51,195 nucleotides of DNA from Rhodoglobus sp. Lineage in GTDB: Bacteria > Actinomycetota > Actinomycetes > Actinomycetales > Microbacteriaceae. The translations under genes were made by a program, and so were the position numbers. Position 1 is the stretch's first letter. Each line of letters starts with the position of its first letter. The DNA lies in the NCBI GenBank assembly GCA_025463605.1, contig JAODAV010000025.1:1-51195 (forward strand). Reading direction: 5' to 3'. Under the pieces are notes generated by a model. It was not told the DNA's origin, ran no database searches, and saw nothing but the letters and a program-made list of their open reading frames with translations. Of the stretch, positions 15,578-23,545 are shown piece by piece.

Positions 15578-16950
15578 CTTTTCCCGCCGACTTCCTCTGG
15601 GGTGCCGCGACCTCGTCGCACCAGATCGAGGGCAGCCACGATGCCGACGGGCGCGGTGAATCGGTGTGGGACGTGTTCGCGCGTGTGCCCGGCGCGATCG
15701 AGGGCGGCGGCGACGCCTCCATCGCCGATGACTCGTACCGCCGGTGGCGCGAAGACATCGACCTGCTCTCCGAGCTCGGCGTGGGCGCCTACCGGTTCTC
15801 CGTCGGGTGGTCCCGCATCATGCCCGAGGGCAGGGGTCGCGTCGAGCAGCGCGGTCTCGACCACTACGAGGCGTTCGTCGACGAGCTGCTCGAGCGCGGC
15901 ATCCAGCCGGTGCTCACGCTCAACCACTGGGACATGCCGCAAGCCCTCATGGCGCACGAGGGGTGGGTCGGGCGCGAGAGCGTCGACGCGTTCACGGAGT
16001 TCGCGGTGGCGGTTGCCGGGCGGCTCGGTGATCGCGTGCCGTGGTGGATCACGCAGAACGAGCCGTGGATCATCCAGTTGCTCGGCTACCAGCTCGGACT
16101 GCACGCACCGGGCATCGCCGACCTCGGCAAGGCGGTGCAGGCCGGCCACCACGTGATGCTCGCGCACGGTGCCGCCTACGACGCGCTTCAGGGTCTCACG
16201 AGCGGCAAGATCGGCACGGCTCTGAGCCTCTTCCCGTGCGACCCCGCGAGCGACAGCGCCGAGGATGCCGCCGCGGCGTGGGGCTCAGACGGCTATGTCA
16301 ACCGGTGGTTCCTCGACCCCCTGCTCGGCGACGGCTACCCCGACGACATGCGCGCGAACTGGGAGCGCGCGATCGGCCGCCCCCTCGACTTCATCCAGGA
16401 GGGCGACGAGGCCGCGATCGGCGCACGTCACGACTTTCTCGGCATCAACTACTACACGCGACGCGTGATGGCCGCGGCCGAGCCCGGCGCCACCCGTCCG
16501 TTCCCGTGGCAGGTGGTCGGGCCGAGCGGCGACGTCTCGCGCACCGACGAGGGCTGGGAGATCGTGCCGGACTCGCTGCGCCAATTGCTCGTGCGCCTGT
16601 CGGTCGACTACCCGGGCATCCCGCTCATGATCACCGAGAACGGCGCGGTCGAGGGTTCGGCCCCGCTGCACGACGGGCGCGTTCGCGACGTTCGGCGTAC
16701 GCGCTACCTGCGCGGGCACCTGGCGGCGGTCGAGCAGGCCATCGCCGAGGGGGCCGACGTCGTCGGCTACATGCACTGGTCGCTGCTCGACAACTTCGAG
16801 TGGTCTCTCGGCTATCGCCCCCGCTTCGGGCTCGTGCACGTCGATTACGCGACCGGCACGCGCACCATCAAGGACAGCGCACGGCACTACGCCGAGATCG
16901 TCGCCGCGAACGGACTCGTCGACTGGCGCGACGATACGGCGGTCGGATGA
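15574..16950 (+). CDS. GH1 beta-glycosidase (beta-glucosidase type)
   Basis: A 458-residue GH1 enzyme of normal length. It starts FPADFLWGAATSSHQIEG, the usual family opening. The acid/base is in TQNEPW (Glu163) and the nucleophile in MITENGA (Glu355). The aglycone-side tryptophan motif HWSLLDNFEW is intact. It hydrolyses terminal beta-D-glucosyl or related residues; exact specificity cannot be read. It is translationally coupled at both ends (ATGA overlaps with the beta-mannosidase and with the FAD oxidoreductase). There is no signal peptide. Confidence 0.93.
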   Translation: MTFPADFLWGAATSSHQIEGSHDADGRGESVWDVFARVPGAIEGGGDASIADDSYRRWREDIDLLSELGVGAYRFSVGWSRIMPEGRGRVEQRGLDHYEAFVDELLERGIQPVLTLNHWDMPQALMAHEGWVGRESVDAFTEFAVAVAGRLGDRVPWWITQNEPWIIQLLGYQLGLHAPGIADLGKAVQAGHHVMLAHGAAYDALQGLTSGKIGTALSLFPCDPASDSAEDAAAAWGSDGYVNRWFLDPLLGDGYPDDMRANWERAIGRPLDFIQEGDEAAIGARHDFLGINYYTRRVMAAAEPGATRPFPWQVVGPSGDVSRTDEGWEIVPDSLRQLLVRLSVDYPGIPLMITENGAVEGSAPLHDGRVRDVRRTRYLRGHLAAVEQAIAEGADVVGYMHWSLLDNFEWSLGYRPRFGLVHVDYATGTRTIKDSARHYAEIVAANGLVDWRDDTAVG

Positions 16951-18476
16951 CGCGGCAGTACGACGTCGTCGTCTACGCTGCCACCTCGGCGGGGGTGTGC
17001 GCTGCGGTAGCGGCGGCGAGCGCGGGAGCGAGCACGCTGCTCGTGGAACCGGGCCGCCACCTCGGGGGCATGACGAGCGGCGGCCTCGGGTACACCGATG
17101 TCGGCGACGTGCGCGTGCTCGGCGGCATGGCCGCGCAACTGCGCACCGACATCGCCGAGCACTACGGGGTCGCGCCGGGGCGCTACGCCGGTCCAGAGCC
17201 GCACGTCGCCGAGTCGATCTTCGCGCGCTGGCTCGAGCGGGCCGGGGTCGATGTCGAGTTCGAGCGCACCGTCTCGGGGGTCGAAACCTCCGGAACGCGC
17301 ATCCGCACCGCCTCGTTCGGCGACCTCGAGGTACAGGCCGGCGCGTTCGTCGACGCGAGTTACGAGGGCGACCTGCTCGCGCTCGCGGGCGTGCCGTTCG
17401 CCGTGGGACGCGAGTCGAGAAACCTTTACGGCGAGACGTTCGCCGGCAGGCGCGAGCCCGTGCCGGGGCGCCACTCGATGCCCGAGTGGGTCTCGCCGTT
17501 CCTCGACGACCCGAGCGGTCTCGCGACGGGACCGCTACTGCCCCAGATCAAACCGGAGCCGATGGTCGAGGTGGGCGAGGGCGACGGCGGCGTCATGTCG
17601 TACGGGTATCGCGTGTGCCTCACGACGGCGGCCGATCGAATCCCCTTCCAGCGCAGGGACGGCTACGACCCCGCCCACTGGGAGCTGGGCCGCCGCCTGT
17701 TCGCGCAAGCGACCGAGGTGCTGCCCGCGGGTCGCTATCTCGGACTCGAGCAGAACCTCCCGGGTGGCAAAGCCGACGGCAACTCTCTCGGTCCGTTCTC
17801 CCTGAGCGTGCTCGACGGAGCCGCCTGGGAGTACCCGACGGCGGGGCCTGCGCTTCGGGAACAGCTGCGGCTGCACCATCTGCATCACGCTCAGGACTTC
17901 CTCTGGTGGCTGTCGACCGACGAGGGCGTGCCCGCCTCGGTTCGCGACGAATTGCAGCGCTGGGGTCTGCCGAGCGACGAGTTCGCCGACACCGGTCACC
18001 TGCCGCACCAGTTGTACGTGCGTGAAGCTCGTCGCATGCTCGGCGAGCACGTGCTGACCGAGCACGACCTCGTGCAGGGGCGGCAGCATCCTGACACCGT
18101 CGCCATGGGCTCGTATCACATCGACATCCGCGAGGTGCAGCGCGCGTGGCGCTGGGTGTACGAGCACCCCGACCCGATCGGCATGGTCGTGAGCGAGGGG
18201 TACCTGTCGGTGGGAGTACCGCCGTACGAGATCCCCTACCGCAGCCTCCTGCCGCGACGGGACACGGTCGAGAATCTCGTCGTGCCCGTGTGCATCTCTG
18301 CGTCGCACGTCGCGTTCTCCTCCGTGCGCATGGAGCCCCAGTACCAGATGCTCGGGCACGCCGCGGGCCTCGCCGCTGCGATGACGGCAGCGAAGGATGC
18401 CGCGGCTCACGACATCGACATCGCCGCACTGCAGCAGCGGCTCGCCGACGCCGGGCAGGTGCTGCGGCTGGGCTAG
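16947..18476 (+). CDS. FAD-dependent oxidoreductase (FAD_oxidored type)
   Basis: A 509-residue flavoprotein. The N-terminal dinucleotide-binding stretch is YDVVVYAATSAGVCAAVAAA, with GRHLGGMTSGGLGYTD after it, typical of the FAD_oxidored (PF12831-type) proteins often encoded beside glycosidases. The C-terminal half has CISASHVAFSSVRMEPQYQM and LGHAAGLAAAMTA, also family-like. The Rossmann glycine pattern is degenerate at its first glycine (YAATSAG instead of GxGxxG), which is common in this group. Substrate unknown; oxidation of a released sugar is an inference from its operon with GH2 and GH1. The gene ends 43 bases before the convergent kinase. Confidence 0.82.
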   Translation: MTRQYDVVVYAATSAGVCAAVAAASAGASTLLVEPGRHLGGMTSGGLGYTDVGDVRVLGGMAAQLRTDIAEHYGVAPGRYAGPEPHVAESIFARWLERAGVDVEFERTVSGVETSGTRIRTASFGDLEVQAGAFVDASYEGDLLALAGVPFAVGRESRNLYGETFAGRREPVPGRHSMPEWVSPFLDDPSGLATGPLLPQIKPEPMVEVGEGDGGVMSYGYRVCLTTAADRIPFQRRDGYDPAHWELGRRLFAQATEVLPAGRYLGLEQNLPGGKADGNSLGPFSLSVLDGAAWEYPTAGPALREQLRLHHLHHAQDFLWWLSTDEGVPASVRDELQRWGLPSDEFADTGHLPHQLYVREARRMLGEHVLTEHDLVQGRQHPDTVAMGSYHIDIREVQRAWRWVYEHPDPIGMVVSEGYLSVGVPPYEIPYRSLLPRRDTVENLVVPVCISASHVAFSSVRMEPQYQMLGHAAGLAAAMTAAKDAAAHDIDIAALQQRLADAGQVLRLG

Positions 18477-18523
18477 GGCCGCAGCCGGTGCCGTGCGGCG
18501 GCGACGAGCGCTTCGCGCGTCAC
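18473..18523 (-). pseudogene. Possible truncated start of a gene once coupled to the sugar-acid kinase
   Basis: A GTG at 18523 overlaps the kinase stop in the GTGA arrangement used throughout this window. It opens a frame of only 16 codons (reading TREALVAAARHRLRP after the start) before TAG. The residues look like a normal actinobacterial N-terminus. Four-carbon-acid-sugar kinases usually have an aldolase or dehydrogenase partner immediately downstream, and none is present here. The remnant could equally be chance. Confidence 0.2.
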
Positions 18524-19761
18524 GGTGCCGACTCCCACGCCGTCGTGAAGAGGTCTTCGCCGCCGAAGTTGCCCGACTTGAGCAGTAGCGCGACCGGGGG
18601 CCGCCCCTTCCGAGTCGCGACCGACCACGTGACTCCTGGAGCGGCGCGCTCGCCGAGGTGCAGCATCCTCACGCCCAGGGCTTCGACCACAGCGCCCGAG
18701 GTCTCGCCGCCCGCCACGATCACGCGACTGACACCCCAGTCGTCGACCGCCGTGCGCACGAGGTCGGCGAGGGTGGCCTCGATGAGCTCCGCGGATGCCG
18801 CAACCCCGAGTTCGGCCTGCACCCGTCGCACCTCGTCGGGTGACGCAGTGGCGCTCACGAGCACCGTGCCCTGCTGCATGGCCGCGCGCACGCGACCGGG
18901 CACGTCGCCGAGGTTGAGCGGATCGATCGTCACCACGGGTCCGGGGTAGGCGGCGACCTGCTCGCGAGTGCGCTCCGAACCGCTGCCGCTCACGATGAGC
19001 GCGCCGCCTTGGGCGACGCCCGGCGGCTGGGAAGGGGAACCCCCGCCGTGGGCTCGGGCGATGGCGGTAGCAAGGCCCGCACCCCCGCCCAGGAGGGCGG
19101 TTGCGGGGTCGATGGCGGCGGCGATCGCGACGAGGTCGTCGTCGTCGATCGCGTCGACGAGCACGTGGCGCGCGCCCTCGGCGACGAGCCGCTCGGCATG
19201 CGCCGAGATCGCGGCGGCACCCCGCCGCACGGTCTCGTGATGCACGAGACCGACGGGCGCAGTCGACTGCCGCCCGAGCACGCGCACGAGATCGGGGTCG
19301 GTCATGGGGGTGAGCGGATGCGTCGCGAGCGACGACTCCGACAGCAGCCGATCGCCCACGAAGAGTTTGCCTTGGTACTGCGTGCGACCCGCGTGCGGAG
19401 TCGCCGGCGTGCCGACACTCGCCGAGCCGGCGGGCCGAAGCCCGAGCAGAGCCTCGGCAACAGGGCCGATGTTGCCCTCGTCGGTCGAATCGAACGTCGA
19501 GCAGTACTTCTGGTACAGCGTGCTCACGCCGTGGTCGAGCAGCCAGCGGGCGGAGGCGAGTGACTCGCTCACGGCGCGGCCCGCAGGCGCCGTGCGCGAC
19601 TTGAGAGCCACGACCACGACGTCGACGTCGGGCAGGTCGATCGAGGCATCCGGTACACCGAACACGACGACGGCAGGGCTGCCCGCGGCGGCCATCTCGC
19701 CCGCGAGGTCGACGGCACCGGTCACGTCGTCGGCGACGGCACCGAACCAGGGGGAACTCAC
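18520..19761 (-). CDS. Four-carbon acid sugar kinase (OtnK/DUF1537 family)
   Basis: A 413-residue kinase of the family that phosphorylates 3-oxo-tetronate, threonate and erythronate-type acids. The N-terminal substrate domain opens with FGAVADDVTGAVDLAGEM (ADDxTGA motif), followed by LYQKYCSTFDSTDEGNIGPV, with the conserved K-x-C-S-T-F-D-S. The C-terminal nucleotide domain has VAGGETSGAV and LLLKSGNFGGEDLF, both diagnostic. The GTG start overlaps the DeoR stop by 4 bases, so the two form an operon divergent from the FGGY kinase operon. The aldolase or decarboxylase that usually completes such a pathway is not next to it. Confidence 0.9.
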   Translation of the reverse strand: MSSPWFGAVADDVTGAVDLAGEMAAAGSPAVVVFGVPDASIDLPDVDVVVVALKSRTAPAGRAVSESLASARWLLDHGVSTLYQKYCSTFDSTDEGNIGPVAEALLGLRPAGSASVGTPATPHAGRTQYQGKLFVGDRLLSESSLATHPLTPMTDPDLVRVLGRQSTAPVGLVHHETVRRGAAAISAHAERLVAEGARHVLVDAIDDDDLVAIAAAIDPATALLGGGAGLATAIARAHGGGSPSQPPGVAQGGALIVSGSGSERTREQVAAYPGPVVTIDPLNLGDVPGRVRAAMQQGTVLVSATASPDEVRRVQAELGVAASAELIEATLADLVRTAVDDWGVSRVIVAGGETSGAVVEALGVRMLHLGERAAPGVTWSVATRKGRPPVALLLKSGNFGGEDLFTTAWESAP

Positions 19762-20537
19762 ACGCGACCCGCGTAATTGTGCGCGATGAGCACCTCGGTG
19801 CCGCTCCCGCGCAGCAGTTCGAGCTGCGCAGGAGTGGCGCGGTTGTCGGTGATGATCGTGTCGATGAGCGAGAGGGGAGCGACGCGGATCGCGGCGCGCG
19901 CCCCGATCTTGCTCGAGTCGGCGAGCACGACGACGCGCGCGGCGATGCCGGCGAGTGCGCGCTTCATGGGCGCGTCCATGGCGTTGGCGCAGGAGAGCCC
20001 GCGGTCGTCGACGGCGGTCGCCGACAGCACGGCGACGTCAGCCGAGAGATGGTCGAGGTACGACTCGGCGAGGGTGCCGGCGAACGACCGCGTGTCGCGC
20101 TGGTAGCTGCCCCCGGTCGAGATGAGCTCGATGTCGCCTCGCTCGGAGAGCAGGGAGATCACGGGAACGGAGTGGGTGATCACGGTCGTGCCCGGGTGCA
20201 CGAGTCGCGCGAGAGCAGCGACCGTCGTGCCCGCGTCCAGGGCAAGCGTGGAGCCCGTGATGACGGTGGCCGCGAGCGCGGCGATCGCGCGCTTCTGGGG
20301 AGCGCCCGCGAGGTTGCGCTCCTCGAACGGGAGGGGATCCTCGGGGCTCGTAGGAATGCTCGCGCCTCCCGCGACCCGGCGCGCCAGACCGTCGCGTTCG
20401 AGCTGGAGAAGGTCGCGCCGGATGGTCATGTCGGAGACACCGAACTCGGCCGCGACTTCGCTCGATGAGATGTAACCATCGCTGGAGAGCCGCCGGAGGA
20501 GCTCCGCGCGGCGGGTGGGAGCTTCGGTGTACCGCAC
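19758..20537 (-). CDS. DeoR-family transcriptional repressor
   Basis: A 259-residue DeoR-type sugar-phosphate-responsive regulator. The winged helix is at residues about 6-60 (RRAELLRRLSSDGYISSSEVAAEFGVSDMTIRRDL, quoted in part: SEVAAEFGVSDMTIRRDL). The C-terminal isomerase-like sensor domain shows LDAGTTVAAL, ISTGGSYQ and NAMDAPMKRAL. The open frame runs far upstream; GTG 20537 is chosen because the protein then begins as DeoR proteins do and because a TTGACA-17-TTGGAT promoter ends 6 bases before it. It probably represses the divergent operon and itself, with a phosphorylated sugar as inducer. Confidence 0.88.
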   Translation of the reverse strand: MRYTEAPTRRAELLRRLSSDGYISSSEVAAEFGVSDMTIRRDLLQLERDGLARRVAGGASIPTSPEDPLPFEERNLAGAPQKRAIAALAATVITGSTLALDAGTTVAALARLVHPGTTVITHSVPVISLLSERGDIELISTGGSYQRDTRSFAGTLAESYLDHLSADVAVLSATAVDDRGLSCANAMDAPMKRALAGIAARVVVLADSSKIGARAAIRVAPLSLIDTIITDNRATPAQLELLRGSGTEVLIAHNYAGRV

Positions 20538-20622
20538 GGGACCATCCAAGTCGAGCGGGTCAAATGTGTCAACATTCGCACACAACTTGACGTAATTGTG
20601 CAAAAGCGGACAAACTGGTCCC
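20538..20622. promoter_or_regulatory. Divergent promoters and probable DeoR operator
   Basis: Minus strand: TTGACA (20567-20572), 17 bases, TTGGAT (20544-20549), then GGTCCC and GTG 20537. Plus strand: TTGACG (20587-20592), 18 bases, CAAACT (20611-20616), then GGTCCC and ATG 20623. Both transcripts would be leaderless, and the same hexamer precedes both start codons. Between them, TTCGCACACAA (20575-20585) and TTGTGCAAAA (20596-20605) form an inverted repeat overlapping the plus-strand -35, a good DeoR operator candidate. Confidence 0.5.
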
Positions 20623-22014
20623 ATGCCTGTGTTCTCGATCGGCGTCGACATCGGGAGCACGACCACGAAGGCCTCGCTCGTAGCCGTCTCGTCCTCCGGT
20701 TCGTCCTCCGTACAGGAGCTCGCGACGCTCTCAGCTCCGACACCCTCGAGCGGCCCGGCTCTGGTCGCACTCGTTGCCGGATTCCTCGCCGAACTGGCCC
20801 GGGATGAGCCTCCCGCAGCCATCGGCATCGCGTCCATGGCGGAGACGGGAGCGCCGCTCGACGGCGAGGACACGCCGCTGACCGACCTCGTGCGCTGGGA
20901 CGGCGCGCGCTGGGCATGCGACATCCCCGAGGTGTTCGCCGAAACGGGGGTGCCCGCTACGCCCAAAGCGCCGCTCGTCACATGGCTGCGGCGCGACTTC
21001 GGCATGACCCGCTGGGCGGGCGTCGCAGACCTGGTCGCGCTCGCCCTCACCGGCGAGCTCGTCACCGATCACACCCTCGCCGGCCGCACCATGGCCTACC
21101 GCCTCCCCGAGGCCGGCGCCGAGCTCGCCCGCGAGTTCGACGCCGAGCTGCTCGCGCTCGCGGGCCTGCGCCCCAGCCAGCTTCCCGAGGTGCGGTTGCA
21201 CTCGGATCCCTGGCCCGTCGTGTCCGCGGCCGGGGCATCCCTCAGCGGAGTGCTCGCGGGCACGCCCGTCGTCGTTGCCGGCCACGATCACTCGGTGGGC
21301 GCGTGGGGGTCGGGGGTACGGGCATCCGGCCAGGTCGCCGACTCGATCGGAACCACCGAGGCCCTCGTGACCGTGCTGGGAGCGGCGGCGGATCGTGCCG
21401 CGCTCGTGCCAACGGGCATGAGTCTCGTGCGCACTGTCGAAGGCCGCCTCGAGGCGATCCTCGGCGGGTCGGCCACTGCGGGCGCCGCGGCCCGCTGGTG
21501 GGTGGAGCGCGAGTACGAGGGTTCCTTCGAGCAGCTCATGGCCGAGCTGGCGGGCGCCCAGCGGCACCCCGCTCCCATCGTGCTGCCGTATCTCGCGGGG
21601 CGCCAGTGCCCTCGACCCGACGCATCCGCGCGATTCGAGATTCTCAACGGCGACCGCGCGTCACGGGCCCAGCTCAGCGTTGCGTTCTTCGACGCCCTCG
21701 CATTCCAGGCCCGCTGGATGTTCGACGTGCAGCAGCAGCTCAGCGGCTTCCAGGCTCGGGAGATCACGGTGCTTGGAGCGCCCGCGTCCCAGAATCCGGT
21801 GTGGCTGTCGGTGAAAGCCGCACTCATGCCCCCGCTGAATCTCGCGCGAGCGGCCGAACCCGTCGCCGCCGCCGCCGCACTGCTCGCCGCAGTGCGCGCG
21901 CATGCCGTCGATCCGCAGACCCGGCTCGACTCGACCCCGGTTGAGCGCCCCCAGCTCGACCTCGAGAGCCCCTACAGCCGCTTCCTCGCGGCAGCAACAG
22001 GAGAAACACGATGA
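20623..22014 (+). CDS. FGGY-family carbohydrate kinase
   Basis: A 463-residue sugar kinase. The first ATPase subdomain has IGVDIGSTTTKASLV. The middle shows VVVAGHDHSVGAWGSGV and SIGTTEALVTV, and the C-terminal adenosine motif is VLGAPASQNPVWLS followed by PVAAAAALLA. The layout is xylulokinase-like, but the substrate loop cannot be matched to a known sugar. First gene of a five-gene operon in which every junction overlaps by 4 bases, so its product is presumably the substrate of the following aldolase. The start is supported by the promoter 6 bases upstream. Confidence 0.9.
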   Translation: MPVFSIGVDIGSTTTKASLVAVSSSGSSSVQELATLSAPTPSSGPALVALVAGFLAELARDEPPAAIGIASMAETGAPLDGEDTPLTDLVRWDGARWACDIPEVFAETGVPATPKAPLVTWLRRDFGMTRWAGVADLVALALTGELVTDHTLAGRTMAYRLPEAGAELAREFDAELLALAGLRPSQLPEVRLHSDPWPVVSAAGASLSGVLAGTPVVVAGHDHSVGAWGSGVRASGQVADSIGTTEALVTVLGAAADRAALVPTGMSLVRTVEGRLEAILGGSATAGAAARWWVEREYEGSFEQLMAELAGAQRHPAPIVLPYLAGRQCPRPDASARFEILNGDRASRAQLSVAFFDALAFQARWMFDVQQQLSGFQAREITVLGAPASQNPVWLSVKAALMPPLNLARAAEPVAAAAALLAAVRAHAVDPQTRLDSTPVERPQLDLESPYSRFLAAATGETR

Positions 22015-22904
22015 CCCAAGCCACGACCCAGACTCTCGACGCCATCGCGCGGCCATCCGGAGGACTCGCCATGGTAGCCATGGACCAGCGCGAAAGCCTT
22101 CGGACGATGTTCGACGCCGCCGGTCGCGGGCGCCCCGCCGACGACGTGCTCGTCGACTTCAAGGTGGCCGTGGCCGACGCGCTGGGCCCGCTCGCCTCCG
22201 GCTTCCTCATCGACCGCCACTACGGGTACCGCGAGGTCGCGGCCGTGCTCCCCGAAACGGCCGGCCTCATCCTCGCCGTCGATGACATCACCCAGGCCGA
22301 CGGCGAACCCGTCGAAGAGACCGCCCTCGATGACGTCGTGCTGGCACCGGAGTTCGACCTCGCCGGCGCGGTCGCGATCAAGCTCCTCATCATCTGGCGG
22401 CGCGACGAGAAGCGCGAGCAGCGCATCCAGCTCGCTCGCGACTTCATCGACGCGGCCGCGCAACGCGGGCTTCTCTCGGTGCTCGAACCGGTCGTGAGGG
22501 CGACACCACACGAGCTCGCAGACGGAACATGGCAGCCGGATGCCGCGATCCGCGAGGCCGCGGCCGAGCTCTCGCCCCTCGGGCAGAGCCTCTACAAGGT
22601 GCAAGTGCCACTCGCCGGCACCGGAACCGCGCACGAGCAGGTGCACGCGAGCGAAGAGCTCGCGAAGTCGATCACGGGACCGTGGGTCGTGCTCTCGCAG
22701 GGGGTCGCCCAGGATCGGTACCTCGCCGCCGTCGAGGCGGCATGCCGCAGCGGGGCGAGCGGATTCCTCGCCGGCCGCGCACTGTGGAGCGATGTCGTCG
22801 GAAGCGACGACGTGCCCGGCACCCTGCGCGAGCGATCCGTGCCGAGACTCGAGAAACTCGTCGATATCGTCGACCGGTACGCACAGCCGTGGAGCTCGAA
22901 GTGA
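22011..22904 (+). CDS. Class I sugar-phosphate aldolase, YihT/LacD-like
   Basis: A 297-residue Schiff-base aldolase. From memory of the family, its layout follows sulfofructose-phosphate aldolase YihT closely: ARPSGGLAMVAMDQRES near the N-terminus, then DFKVAVADALGP, LEPVVR, and LYKVQVP with the probable Schiff-base Lys196, followed by GASGFLAGRALW with a phosphate-site Arg256. LacD (tagatose-bisphosphate aldolase) is the other close family. It should split a ketose phosphate made by the FGGY kinase into two three-carbon pieces. The other genes of the E. coli sulfoquinovose pathway are not here, so a sulfosugar is only one option. Confidence 0.85.
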   Translation: MTQATTQTLDAIARPSGGLAMVAMDQRESLRTMFDAAGRGRPADDVLVDFKVAVADALGPLASGFLIDRHYGYREVAAVLPETAGLILAVDDITQADGEPVEETALDDVVLAPEFDLAGAVAIKLLIIWRRDEKREQRIQLARDFIDAAAQRGLLSVLEPVVRATPHELADGTWQPDAAIREAAAELSPLGQSLYKVQVPLAGTGTAHEQVHASEELAKSITGPWVVLSQGVAQDRYLAAVEAACRSGASGFLAGRALWSDVVGSDDVPGTLRERSVPRLEKLVDIVDRYAQPWSSK

Positions 22905-23545
22905 CCCGCACGGTGGGCATCCTTCACACGGTGCCAGCGCTCGCGCCGGTGTTCCACGACCTCGTCACGCGCGGAAACGACATCTCCGCGGTGCACGCCG
23001 TGGATCCGCGACTGCTCGCGACCGCGATCCGCGAGGGCGTGACGCCCGAAGTCACGGCGCTCGTCGCCGAGCATGTCGCCGACCTCGTGCGTGCGGGCGC
23101 GGAGGCGATCCTCGTCACGTGCTCCTCGATCGGGGAGGCGGCCGACGCGGCGGCCGCGAACGCGGGAGTGCCCGTGCTGCGTGTTGACGAGGCGATGGCA
23201 CACGAAGCCGTCGCGATCGCCGCTGCGGCGGGGGGCCGCATCGCGGTGCTCGCGACCCTCGAGGCGACTGTCGGGCCCACCGGCCGGCTCGTCGAGCGCT
23301 CGCGTGACGGAGCGGCGGTCGAGGTCATCGCTCGAGTGGTCGAGGGTGCCGCCGCCGCGCGTGCCAGCGGTGATGACGAGACCCACGACCGGCTCGTCGC
23401 CGAGGCAATCGACGCTGCTGACGCCGATGTGATCGTGCTGGCCCAGGCGAGCATGGCGCGCGCCGCGGCGCGAGCGGCGACGACCGTGCCGGTGCTCACG
23501 TCGCCCGAGAGCGGGGCGGCCGCGCTCGTGGAACTGCTCTCGTGA
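22901..23545 (+). CDS. Aspartate/glutamate racemase-fold protein with a single cysteine
   Basis: A 214-residue protein of the Asp/Glu/hydantoin racemase superfamily: an N-terminal GILHTVPAL segment, then the first catalytic-loop motif LVTCSSIGEAADAA (Cys near residue 74) and VPVLRVDEAMA. Two-base racemases have a second cysteine in the C-terminal half. Here the equivalent loop reads VIVLAQASMARAAA, and the whole protein has only one cysteine. That argues against a classical two-cysteine racemase and for another one-base reaction or a binding role. It is coupled on both sides by 4-base overlaps within the sugar operon. The start is GTG. Confidence 0.8.
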   Translation: MTRTVGILHTVPALAPVFHDLVTRGNDISAVHAVDPRLLATAIREGVTPEVTALVAEHVADLVRAGAEAILVTCSSIGEAADAAAANAGVPVLRVDEAMAHEAVAIAAAAGGRIAVLATLEATVGPTGRLVERSRDGAAVEVIARVVEGAAAARASGDDETHDRLVAEAIDAADADVIVLAQASMARAAARAATTVPVLTSPESGAAALVELLS

